A DNA stretch of 64,000 bases from Comamonadaceae bacterium ALPHA2B. Lineage in GTDB: Bacteria; Pseudomonadota; Gammaproteobacteria; Burkholderiales; Burkholderiaceae_C. The stretch is taken from contig SCOE01000002.1 of NCBI GenBank assembly GCA_005503065.1, positions 186,001 through 250,000 on the forward strand, written 5' to 3'. A model generated the notes under the pieces. The model saw only the letters and a list, made by a program, of their open reading frames with translations, was not told the DNA's origin and did no database searches. Of the stretch, positions 56,524 to 64,000 are shown piece by piece. Every line of letters begins with the position of its first letter. The first letter of the stretch is position 1. The translations under genes and the position numbers were made by a program.

Positions 56524-56586
56524 GCTATGAAATTCATAGCTGCTCACGCCCGCCGGGCGGGCGCTGCAGCCCGATTTCATCCCAAT
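56524..56586 (+). repeat. 63-bp dispersed element, copy 8 (best-formed)
   Basis: The head GCTATGAAATTCATAGC (56524-56540) is a perfect palindrome around a central A. The tail has a second perfect dyad, GCCCGCC / GGCGGGC, then GCTGCAGCC. It lies in the 102-base gap between lpd and zapE. Confidence 0.95.
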
Positions 56587-56602
56587 CCCGCCCACAGGCC
56601 GA

Positions 56603-58036
56603 TCAGAAGTTCAGCGTGCGCTTGTCCACGGCCAGGGCCGCTTCCTTCGTCGCTTCCGACAGCGAGGGGTGCGCATGGCAGATGCGCGCGATGTCTTCGC
56701 TGCTCGCCTTGAACTCCATCGCCACCACGGCTTCCGAGATCAGCTCGCTGACCTGCGGACCGACCATGTGCACGCCGAGGATCTCGTCCGTGGCCGCATC
56801 GGCCAGGAACTTGACCATGCCGGTCGTGTCGCCCAGCGCGCGTGCGCGGCCATTGGCCAGGAAGGGGAAGGTGCCGGCCTTGTAGGCGCGGCCGCTGGCC
56901 TTGAGCTGCTGCTCGGTCTGGCCGACCCACGCGATCTCGGGGCTCGTGTAGATGACCCAGGGGATGGTGTTGAAGTTGACGTGCCCGTGCTGGCCGGCGA
57001 TGCGCTCGGCCACCGCCACGCCCTCTTCCTCGGCCTTGTGCGCGAGCATGGGGCCGCGCACCACGTCGCCGATCGCCCAGACGCCCGGCAGGTTGGTCTT
57101 GCACTCGTCGTCGACCACGATCGCGCCGCGGTCGTCGAGCTTCAGGCCCACGGCTTCGGCGTCGAGGCCGATGGTGTTGGGCACGCGGCCGATGGAGACG
57201 ATCAGCTTGTCGACTTCCAGCGTCTGCGCTTCGCCCTTGGCGTTGGTCCAGGCGATCGACACGCCCTTCTTGCCCGACGTGATCTCGCCGACTTTCACGC
57301 CGAGCTCGATCTTCAGGCCCTGCTTGTCGAAGGCCTTCTTCGCTTCCTTGGCGATCTGCTCGTCGACGGCGCCCAGGAAGGTGGGCAGCGCCTCGAGCAC
57401 CGTCACCTCGGCACCGAGGCGGCGCCAGACCGAGCCCATTTCGAGGCCGATGACGCCGGAGCCGATGAGCGCCAGCTTCTTCGGCACGGCACCGATGCGC
57501 AGCGCGCCGTCATTCGACAGGATGTTCTCCTCGTCGAAGGGCGCGCCGGGCAGTGCACGCGCGTTGGAGCCCGTGGCCACGATGATCTGCTTGCCGACGA
57601 TCGACTCCTCGGCAGCACCGGTCACCTTGATCTCGTAGCCCGCATCGGACGCCTTCACGAAGGCGCCGCGGCCGTGGAAGAACGTGATCTTGTTCTTCTT
57701 GAACAGGTACAGGATGCCGTCGTTGTTCTGCTTCACGACCGCGTCCTTGCGCGCCAGCATCTTGGCGATGTCGAGCCCCAGGCCCTTGACCTCGATGCCG
57801 TGCTCGGCGAAGTGCTTGCCCGCGTGCTCGTAGTGCTCGGACGACTGCAGCAGCGCCTTCGAGGGAATGCAGCCCACGTTCGTGCAGGTGCCGCCGGGCG
57901 CGGGCTTGCCGTCCTTGTTCTTCCACTCGTCGATGCAGGCGACGTTGAAGCCCAGTTGCGCGGCGCGGATGGCGGCGATGTAGCCGCCGGGCCCGCCGCC
58001 GATGACGATGACGTCGAATTGCTTGGTATCAGCCAT
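56603..58036 (-). CDS. lpdA: Dihydrolipoyl dehydrogenase (E3)
   Basis: FAD-dependent disulfide oxidoreductase (477 aa) that reoxidises the lipoyl groups of E2 with NAD+. The FAD motif [17 protein letters not shown] is at the N-terminus, and the redox disulfide is in [16 protein letters not shown]. The NAD motif is [20 protein letters not shown], and the C-terminal HAHPSLSE supplies the catalytic His. It follows odhB by 12 bases, making sucA-odhB-lpd a full 2-oxoglutarate dehydrogenase operon. Confidence 0.98.
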   Translation of the reverse strand: MADTKQFDVIVIGGGPGGYIAAIRAAQLGFNVACIDEWKNKDGKPAPGGTCTNVGCIPSKALLQSSEHYEHAGKHFAEHGIEVKGLGLDIAKMLARKDAVVKQNNDGILYLFKKNKITFFHGRGAFVKASDAGYEIKVTGAAEESIVGKQIIVATGSNARALPGAPFDEENILSNDGALRIGAVPKKLALIGSGVIGLEMGSVWRRLGAEVTVLEALPTFLGAVDEQIAKEAKKAFDKQGLKIELGVKVGEITSGKKGVSIAWTNAKGEAQTLEVDKLIVSIGRVPNTIGLDAEAVGLKLDDRGAIVVDDECKTNLPGVWAIGDVVRGPMLAHKAEEEGVAVAERIAGQHGHVNFNTIPWVIYTSPEIAWVGQTEQQLKASGRAYKAGTFPFLANGRARALGDTTGMVKFLADAATDEILGVHMVGPQVSELISEAVVAMEFKASSEDIARICHAHPSLSEATKEAALAVDKRTLNF

Positions 58037-58048
58037 CTGCCTCGTTCC

Positions 58049-59320
58049 TCAGATATCGAAGAGCAGGCGCGACGGATCTTCCAGCGCGTCCTTCATCGCC
58101 ACCAGGCCCAGCACGGCTTCGCGGCCGTCGATGATGCGGTGGTCGTAGCTCATCGCGAGGTAGTTCATCGGGCGGATGACGATCTGGCCGTTCTCGACGA
58201 CGGCGCGGTCCTTGGTGGCGTGCACGCCCAGGATGGCCGACTGCGGCGGGTTGATGATCGGGGTCGACAGCATGGAGCCGAAGGTGCCGCCGTTGGAGAT
58301 GGAGAAGGTGCCGCCGGTCATCTCCTCGATGCCGAGCTTGCCTTCCTGGGCCTTCTTGCCGAACTCGGCGATCTTCTTCTCGATGTCGGCGAAGCTCATC
58401 TGGTCGGCGTTGCGCAGGATCGGCACCACCAGGCCGCGCGGCGAACCGACGGCGATGCCGATGTCGAAGTAGCCGTGGTAGACGATGTCGTTGCCGTCGA
58501 CGGAGGCATTGAGCACCGGGTACTTCTTGAGGGCGTGCACGGCCGCCTTGACGAAGAAGCTCATGAAACCGAGCTTGGTGCCGTGTTCCTTGGTGAAGGC
58601 ATCCTGGAACTTCTTGCGCAGGTCCATCACCGGGGCCATGTTCACCTCGTTGAAGGTGGTCAGGATGGCGTTGGTGGATTGCGACTGCAGCAGGCGCTCG
58701 GCGATGCGCGCGCGCAGGCGGCTCATCGGCACGCGCTCTTCGGGGCGATCGCCCAGGTCCTGGCCCTTGGGCGCTGCGACCTGCGGCAGCGCGGCCTTGG
58801 GCGCGCCGGTGGGGATCTGCACCGCCGGCGTCGCGGCCGGCGCACCCGCGCCACGGGCCACGGCCGAGAGCACGTCGCCCTTTGTCACGCGGCCATCCTT
58901 GCCGGTGCCGGCCACGTCGTTCGCGGTGAGGTTGTTATCGGCCAGCAGCTTGGCGGCCGAGGGCATGGCGACATCCGACTTCGCGCCGCCGGCGGGTGCT
59001 GCCGCGGCGGCAGCCGGTGCGGGGGCAGCGGCGGGCACAGGGGCTGCAGCGGGCGCCGGTGCAGCGGCACCGGCCTTGCCTTCGGTGTCGATCTTGGCGA
59101 TGAGCTGGTCGGCCACCACGGTGGCGCCGTCACCCTGGAGGATCTCGGCCAGCACGCCGGCGGCGGGCGCCGGCACTTCGAGCACGACCTTGTCGGTCTC
59201 GATCTCGATCAGGATTTCATCGGCGGCGACGGCTTCGCCGGCCTTCTTCTTCCACTGGAGCATCGTGGCCTCGGCCACGGATTCGGACAACTGGGGAACC
59301 TTGACTTCAACGATGGACAT
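58049..59320 (-). CDS. odhB: 2-oxoglutarate dehydrogenase E2 (dihydrolipoyl succinyltransferase)
   Basis: Core enzyme (423 aa) that transfers succinyl groups from lipoate to CoA. The lipoyl domain (residues ~1-78) has its Lys in [15 protein letters not shown]. An Ala/Pro linker is followed by the E3-binding domain ([20 protein letters not shown]) and the catalytic domain ending in [13 protein letters not shown] with the HxxxDG motif. It lies between sucA and lpd with a 100-base gap after sucA. Confidence 0.98.
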   Translation of the reverse strand: MSIVEVKVPQLSESVAEATMLQWKKKAGEAVAADEILIEIETDKVVLEVPAPAAGVLAEILQGDGATVVADQLIAKIDTEGKAGAAAPAPAAAPVPAAAPAPAAAAAAPAGGAKSDVAMPSAAKLLADNNLTANDVAGTGKDGRVTKGDVLSAVARGAGAPAATPAVQIPTGAPKAALPQVAAPKGQDLGDRPEERVPMSRLRARIAERLLQSQSTNAILTTFNEVNMAPVMDLRKKFQDAFTKEHGTKLGFMSFFVKAAVHALKKYPVLNASVDGNDIVYHGYFDIGIAVGSPRGLVVPILRNADQMSFADIEKKIAEFGKKAQEGKLGIEEMTGGTFSISNGGTFGSMLSTPIINPPQSAILGVHATKDRAVVENGQIVIRPMNYLAMSYDHRIIDGREAVLGLVAMKDALEDPSRLLFDI

Positions 59321-59420
59321 TTCTTATCTCTGTCTGTTCATTTCTGGGGAGCGGAACCGGCACGGGGTTCGGCGCACATGGACGCGGGCCGGCGCGCAAT
59401 GCACCGGCCCGTTGCCCGTC

Positions 59421-62300
59421 TTACTTGGTCAGCACGAAACCCTTCAACTTGCCGAAGGCGCCGTCGACCAGCGCCTTCTGCTGCTCCTGGTGCAGGTGCG
59501 AATAGCCCACGGCCGGAGAGGCCGACGCGGCACGGCCGGCATAACCCAGCTTCTGCCCGTCGAGCATGTTCTCGTGGATGTAGTGCTGCACGAAGAACCA
59601 GGCTCCCTGGTTCTGCGGCTCGTCCTGGCACCACACGATCTCGGTCGCGTTGGCGTACTTCTTGATCTCCGCCGCGAAGGCCTTGTGCGGGAAGGGGTAG
59701 AGCTGTTCGACGCGCAGCAGGGCCACGTCATCGGCGCCCTTCTCTTCGCGCTTCTTCGCCAGGTCGTAGTACACCTTGCCCGAGCAGGCGACGATGCGCT
59801 TGACCTTGTCGGCCTTGAGCTCCTTGCTGTCCGGGATGACGGTCTGGAAGCCGCCCTTGATGAACTCCGACAGCGGCGAGGTCGCGTCCTTGTTCCGCAG
59901 CAGCGACTTCGGCGTCATGATCACCAGCGGCTTGCGCAGGTTGCGGATCTGCTGGCGGCGCAGCACGTGGAAGATCTGGCTGGCCGTGGTCGGCTGCACG
60001 ACCTGCATGTTGGTGTCGGCCGCGAGCTGCATGAAGCGCTCCAGGCGCGCCGAGCTGTGCTCGGGGCCCTGCCCTTCGTAGCCGTGCGGCAGCATCAGCG
60101 TCAGGCCGTTCACGCGGCCCCACTTCACTTCGCCGGAAGCGATGAACTGGTCGATCACCACTTGGGCGCCGTTGACGAAGTCGCCGAACTGCGCTTCCCA
60201 GACCACGAGGGTGCTCGGGTCGTTGGAGGCGTAGCCGTATTCGAAGGCCAGCACCGCCTCTTCGGACAGGATCGAGTCGATGACGACGAACGGCGCCTGG
60301 TTCTCGGCCACGTTCTGCAGCGGCACGTAGGTGCCTTCGTCGAACTTCTCGCGGTTCTGGTCGTGCAGCACCGCGTGGCGGTGCGTGAAGGTGCCGCGGC
60401 CGGAATCCTCGCCCGACAGGCGCACCGGGTAGCCGCTGGCCACCAGCGAGGCGAAGGCCATGTGCTCGCCCATGCCCCAGTCGACGTTGACGTCGCCGCG
60501 GCCCATGGCGGCGCGGTCGTCCAGCACCTTCTTGACCAGCGGATGCACGGTGAAGCCGGACGGCACCGTGGTGATCTTCTCGGCCAGGCGCTTCCACTCG
60601 GCGAGCGGAATCGCCGTGTCGGCCGCATCGGTCCACTTCTTGTTGAGGTAAGGGCTCCAATCGACCGCGTACTTGCTCTTGAAGTTGGTCAGCACCGGGT
60701 CGGAGGTGTTCTTGCCGGCGTCGAAGGCGGCGCGCTGCGCCTTGACCATGTCGTCGCCGAGCGTGTCGCCCAGGCCCTGGGCGGCCAGCTTGTCGGCGTA
60801 CAGCTTGCGGGTGCCGGGGTGGGCCGCGATCTTCTTGTACATCAGCGGCTGGGTGAGCGAGGGCGTGTCCTGCTCGTTGTGGCCCAGCTTGCGGAAGCAG
60901 ACGATGTCGACCACCACGTCCTTGTTGAACTCCTGGCGGTACTCGAGCGCCAGCTGCGTGCACAGCACCACGGCTTCCGGATCGTCGCCGTTCACGTGCA
61001 GCACGGGCGCGTCGATCATCTTGACCACGTCGGTGCAGTAGAGCGTCGAGCGGCTGTCGCGCGGGTCGCTGGTGGTGAAGCCGATCTGGTTGTTGATGAC
61101 GATGTGGACGGTGCCGCCGGTGTAGTAGCCGCGGGTCTCCGCCAGCGCCAGCGTTTCCATCACGACGCCCTGGCCGGCGAAGGCCGCGTCGCCGTGCACC
61201 AGCACGGGCAGGACCTGGTCGCCTTCCTTGTCGCCGCGGCGGTCCATGCGGGCGCGCACGGAACCTTCGACGACCGGGTTCACGATCTCGAGGTGCGAAG
61301 GGTTGAAGGCCAGCGACAGGTGCACCGGGCCGCCAGGGGTGCTGACGTCGGAACTGAAGCCCTGGTGGTACTTCACGTCGCCGCTGGGCAGGTCTTCGGG
61401 CGCAGTGTGGTCGAACTCGGCGAACAGGTCCTTGGGCATCTTGCCCAGGGTGTTCACCAGCACGTTCAGGCGGCCGCGGTGGGCCATGCCGATGACGATC
61501 TCCTGCACGCCCTTCTCGCCGGCGCGGGTGATGAGTTCGTCCATCGAGACGATGAAGCTCTCGCCGCCCTCGAGCGAAAAGCGCTTCTGGCCGACGTACT
61601 TGGTGTGCAGGAAGCGCTCCAGGCCTTCGGCGGCCGTGAGGCGGTCGAGCACGCGCTTCTTCTGTTCGTTGCTCAGCTTGGGGTTCGTGCGGGCGCTTTC
61701 CAGCTTTTCCTGCCACCAGCGCTTCTGCGCCTGGTCGGTGATGTACATGTACTCGGCGCCGATCGTGCCGCAGTAGGTTTCACGCAGCGCGTTCAGCAGC
61801 TCGCGCAGGGACATCGTGTCCTTGCCGAAGAAGGTGTTGCTGGTGTTGAAGACGGTTTCGAGGTCGGCGTCGGAGAAGCCGTAGAAGGACGGCTCCAGTT
61901 CCGGAATGGCCGGACGCTCCGTGCGCTTGAGCGGGTCGAGGTCGGCCCAGCGGGCGCCGACGTTGCGGTAGGCGGCGATCAGCTGCTGGACGGCGGTGCG
62001 CTGGCGGCCCAGTTCGGAATCGGCGCCGCTGGCCTGCACGACCTTGGTGGTGCCCTGCTTGGCACGCTCGGCGAACGCGTTGATGACCGGCAGGTGCGGC
62101 ACGTCCTTCGTGTTGCTGCCGTCGGTGGCAGGCACATGCTGGAGTGCGTCGAAGTAGGAGCGCCAGTTGTCGGGCACGCTGCCCGGATTGGCGAGGTAGT
62201 TCTCGTACATCTCTTCGACGTAGGGCGCGTTGCCGCCGAAGAGGTAGGAGTTGCCTTGGTACGCGCCGTAGACCGACGCAGGGGATGAGGAATCGCTCAT
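59421..62300 (-). CDS. sucA: 2-oxoglutarate dehydrogenase E1
   Basis: Thiamine diphosphate-dependent decarboxylase (959 aa) that starts the 2-oxoglutarate dehydrogenase reaction of the TCA cycle. The N-terminus YQGNSYLFGGNAPYVEEMYE is typical. The diphosphate-binding region is HGDAAFAGQGVVMETLAL with IVINNQIGFTTSDPRDSRS. FSLEGGESFIVSMDELI and SEDSGRGTFTHRHAVLHDQ are also conserved. GGAGG lies 10 bases before the ATG, and immediately upstream of it is a 7-bp hairpin. Confidence 0.98.
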   Translation of the reverse strand: MSDSSSPASVYGAYQGNSYLFGGNAPYVEEMYENYLANPGSVPDNWRSYFDALQHVPATDGSNTKDVPHLPVINAFAERAKQGTTKVVQASGADSELGRQRTAVQQLIAAYRNVGARWADLDPLKRTERPAIPELEPSFYGFSDADLETVFNTSNTFFGKDTMSLRELLNALRETYCGTIGAEYMYITDQAQKRWWQEKLESARTNPKLSNEQKKRVLDRLTAAEGLERFLHTKYVGQKRFSLEGGESFIVSMDELITRAGEKGVQEIVIGMAHRGRLNVLVNTLGKMPKDLFAEFDHTAPEDLPSGDVKYHQGFSSDVSTPGGPVHLSLAFNPSHLEIVNPVVEGSVRARMDRRGDKEGDQVLPVLVHGDAAFAGQGVVMETLALAETRGYYTGGTVHIVINNQIGFTTSDPRDSRSTLYCTDVVKMIDAPVLHVNGDDPEAVVLCTQLALEYRQEFNKDVVVDIVCFRKLGHNEQDTPSLTQPLMYKKIAAHPGTRKLYADKLAAQGLGDTLGDDMVKAQRAAFDAGKNTSDPVLTNFKSKYAVDWSPYLNKKWTDAADTAIPLAEWKRLAEKITTVPSGFTVHPLVKKVLDDRAAMGRGDVNVDWGMGEHMAFASLVASGYPVRLSGEDSGRGTFTHRHAVLHDQNREKFDEGTYVPLQNVAENQAPFVVIDSILSEEAVLAFEYGYASNDPSTLVVWEAQFGDFVNGAQVVIDQFIASGEVKWGRVNGLTLMLPHGYEGQGPEHSSARLERFMQLAADTNMQVVQPTTASQIFHVLRRQQIRNLRKPLVIMTPKSLLRNKDATSPLSEFIKGGFQTVIPDSKELKADKVKRIVACSGKVYYDLAKKREEKGADDVALLRVEQLYPFPHKAFAAEIKKYANATEIVWCQDEPQNQGAWFFVQHYIHENMLDGQKLGYAGRAASASPAVGYSHLHQEQQKALVDGAFGKLKGFVLTK

Positions 62301-62315
62301 GTTCCGCTGACCTCC

Positions 62316-62332
62316 GCTTCCCTTCGGGAAGC
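62316..62332 (-). promoter_or_regulatory. Hairpin abutting the sucA ribosome-binding site
   Basis: GCTTCCC / GGGAAGC with a 3-base loop (62316-62322, 62326-62332) lies directly upstream of the GGAGG (62311-62315) of sucA on the minus strand. Its position suggests an effect on ribosome access or mRNA stability; this is inferred. Confidence 0.4.
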
Positions 62333-62553
62333 ATTAGCTGGTTTGAAAACCTTCCGCGACACGGCTGAACCGATTGGCGGATGCGACTGTGGCTGGGGAA
62401 GGGCCTGAGTACCCTCGCATTGTGCCACGTCAACCATGTGACACCGGACCGCGCCGAATACAAGGGTCGGCAGTGCAGTCATCCGCGCGTGAAGGAATCG
62501 GCAATTCTTGGCCCTCGGGCCCGCCACGGCAACCGGGATGACCCGGCCCGGGC

Positions 62554-64000
62554 TCAGCCCGCCGCGACGGCCGCTCGCACGGCCTGCAGCGTGGCCGGGT
62601 CGTCCAGCGTGGTGAGGTCGCCCGGGTCGCGCTGCTCGCACACGGCCTGGATCGCACGGCGCAGCAGCTTGCCGCTGCGCGTCTTGGGCAGGCCCGGCAC
62701 GAAGCGCACGCGCGCCGGCCGCGCCAGTGCGCCGAGATCGTCGGCCACCCGCTTCATGATCTCGCCCTCGAGCTTCATGGCATCGGCGTTGTCGATCGCC
62801 GCGTTGCCGGTCCTGGGCACCACGAAGGCCATCGCCACCTGGCCCTTGAGCGCGTCGGCCACGCCCACCACCGCGACTTCGGCCACGTTGGCGTGGCCGG
62901 AGATGGCCTCCTCGATCTCGCGCGTGCCCAGGCGATGGCCGGCCACGTTGATCACGTCGTCGGTGCGGCCCAGGATGTAGTAGTAGCCGTCCTCGTCGCG
63001 GATGCCCCAGTCGAAGGTCGAATACACCAGTTGGCCCGGGATGCTCTTCCAATAGGTGTCGACGAAGCGCTGGTCGTCGCGCCACACGGTCTGCATGAAG
63101 CCCGGCGGCGTCGGGCCCTCGATGACGACCACGCCCTTCTCGTTGGGCGCGGTGAGCTCCTCGCCCGTGCTCTCGTGCACGATCTTCACCTTGTAGCCAT
63201 ACATCGCGATGCCCGGGCTGCCGAACTTGGCCGGCCGCCGCTCCACGCCGACCGGCAGCGTGATGATGGGCCAGCCCGATTCGGTCTGCCAGTAGTTGTC
63301 GATGATCGGCACGCCCAGGCCCTCGCTGATCCAGCGCGCCGTGGGTTCGTCCAGCGGCTCGCCGGCCAGGAACAGCGCCCGCAGGCTCGACAGGTCGTAT
63401 TTCCTGAGCAGCGCCGGGTCCTGCTTCTTGAGCACGCGCACCGCCGTGGGCGCGCTGAACATCACCGTGACCTTGTACTTCTCGACCAGGCGCCACCAGA
63501 TGCCGCCGTCGGGCTGACGGTCCAGGCCCTGGGTGGGCAGGCCTTCGTACATGATCGTCGCCATGCCCGAGATCAACGGCCCGTAGACGATGTAGCTGTG
63601 GCCCACCACCCAGCCGATGTCGCTGGTGGAGAAGTACGTCTCCCCCGCCCGGCCATCGAAGATGTGCTGCATGCTGGCCGCCAGCGCGACCGCGTAGCCG
63701 CCGACGTCGCGCTGCACGCCCTTGGGCCTGCCGGTGGTGCCGCTGGTGTAGATGGTGTAGCTGATGTCCGTCGCGTCCAGCCAGGTGCAGGGCACCCGCG
63801 CTTGGGCATGTCTTTGGCCTTCAGCGCCCGCCAGATGGTCGCGACCAGCTATCAATTCCATAGCAGCGAGCCCCCGGTCGTACAGCAGCACCGCTGCCGG
63901 CTTGTGGGCCGACAGGCGGATCGCCTCGTCCAGCAGCGGCTTGTACGGCACCACCTTGCCGCCGCGCGAGCCGGCGTCGGCGCTGACGACCACCTTGGGC
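62554..64000 (-). CDS. prpE: Propionate--CoA ligase, PrpE-like (5' part beyond window)
   Basis: Acyl-CoA synthetase of the ANL superfamily; the start is beyond the window edge and ~482 residues are visible. The AMP-binding motif is YTIYTSGTTGRPKGVQRDVG. The sequence FSTSDIGWVVGHSYIVYGPL and SAPTAVRVLKKQDP is characteristic of propionyl-CoA synthetases. GRTDDVINVAGHRLG and the C-terminal acetylatable Lys in LPKTRSGKLLRRAI are present. The segment from AAMELIAGRDHLAGAEG on is encoded by a dispersed repeat and diverges from what the family usually shows between GRD and VPxTWL, with nearly the same length. Acetate or other short acids are alternative substrates. Confidence 0.92.
   Translation of the reverse strand, partial: PKVVVSADAGSRGGKVVPYKPLLDEAIRLSAHKPAAVLLYDRGLAAMELIAGRDHLAGAEGQRHAQARVPCTWLDATDISYTIYTSGTTGRPKGVQRDVGGYAVALAASMQHIFDGRAGETYFSTSDIGWVVGHSYIVYGPLISGMATIMYEGLPTQGLDRQPDGGIWWRLVEKYKVTVMFSAPTAVRVLKKQDPALLRKYDLSSLRALFLAGEPLDEPTARWISEGLGVPIIDNYWQTESGWPIITLPVGVERRPAKFGSPGIAMYGYKVKIVHESTGEELTAPNEKGVVVIEGPTPPGFMQTVWRDDQRFVDTYWKSIPGQLVYSTFDWGIRDEDGYYYILGRTDDVINVAGHRLGTREIEEAISGHANVAEVAVVGVADALKGQVAMAFVVPRTGNAAIDNADAMKLEGEIMKRVADDLGALARPARVRFVPGLPKTRSGKLLRRAIQAVCEQRDPGDLTTLDDPATLQAVRAAVAAG
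63802..63864 (-). repeat. 63-bp dispersed element, copy 9 (inside prpE)
   Basis: Read on the minus strand, the head is GCTATGGAATTGATAGC (63864-63848), then TGGTCGCG, the GGCGGGCGCTG core and AAGGCCAAAGA. It is entirely within the prpE reading frame, in the same direction. Confidence 0.8.

Noticed and set aside
58485-62288. A 1267-codon open frame on the plus strand
   Set aside because: It is antisense to sucA and odhB, which carry clear catalytic motifs; long antisense frames are expected at this GC content.

Overview
The window comes from a chromosome of a very GC-rich betaproteobacterium of the order Burkholderiales, most probably Comamonadaceae and Variovorax-like. The evidence is the order purA-hisZ-DUF2065-hflC-hflK-hflX-hfq-der-bamB-yfgM-hisS-ispG-rodZ-pilW-rlmN-ndk, which is characteristic of this class, together with Bug-family solute-binding proteins and a sucA-odhB-lpd run. 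The genus is inferred, not proven. No rRNA, tRNA, CRISPR array, prophage or transposase gene was seen.

Layout. 1-2.5 kb: tail of a dipeptide-type ABC importer operon. 2.6-17.2 kb: mixed accessory and metabolic genes, namely YgiQ radical SAM protein, MarR-GNAT regulator, CHRD lipoprotein, 3-hydroxybutyrate dehydrogenase with acetoacetate decarboxylase, patatin, two VOC proteins or relatives, MFS exporter, split chromate transporter, aldo/keto reductase, LuxR regulator, DUF3237 protein and a Bug protein. 17.2-22.6 kb: a tightly coupled six-gene catabolic-looking operon (PanE-like, VOC, MaoC, CaiB with an in-frame amber codon, AroE-like, AroQ-like) divergent from its probable LysR regulator. 22.6-30.4 kb: rlmB, a three-gene operon of membrane proteins carrying L7/L12-like motifs, a YbbA-TesA divergent pair, metC, a hydrolase and a phosphoribosyltransferase. 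30.6-51.5 kb: housekeeping core (purine synthesis, FtsH modulation by HflKC, Hfq, ribosome assembly, BAM lipoproteins, histidyl-tRNA, isoprenoids, cell shape, pilus assembly, rRNA modification, segregation). 51.6-56.5 kb: DinG-like helicase, YdcH, PP2C phosphatase, a coiled-coil periplasmic protein and ZapE. 56.6-62.3 kb: 2-oxoglutarate dehydrogenase complex. 62.6 kb to the edge: propionate-CoA ligase, cut by the window end.

The most unusual content is repetitive. Nine copies of a 63-bp element, which align to each other without gaps, are scattered through the 64 kb. Each begins with a 17-bp palindromic head of the form GCTATnnAATTnATAGC, followed by a GC-rich dyad. Five copies run into or lie inside coding sequence: they supply most of the BamB signal peptide, the last 22 residues of the YbbA ATPase, the stop codon of the LuxR regulator, part of the RluB linker and a stretch of PrpE. 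A second family is a 116-bp near-palindrome present twice (7675-7790 and 30474-30589), 84% identical with no gaps. No intergenic stretch exceeds about 255 bases.
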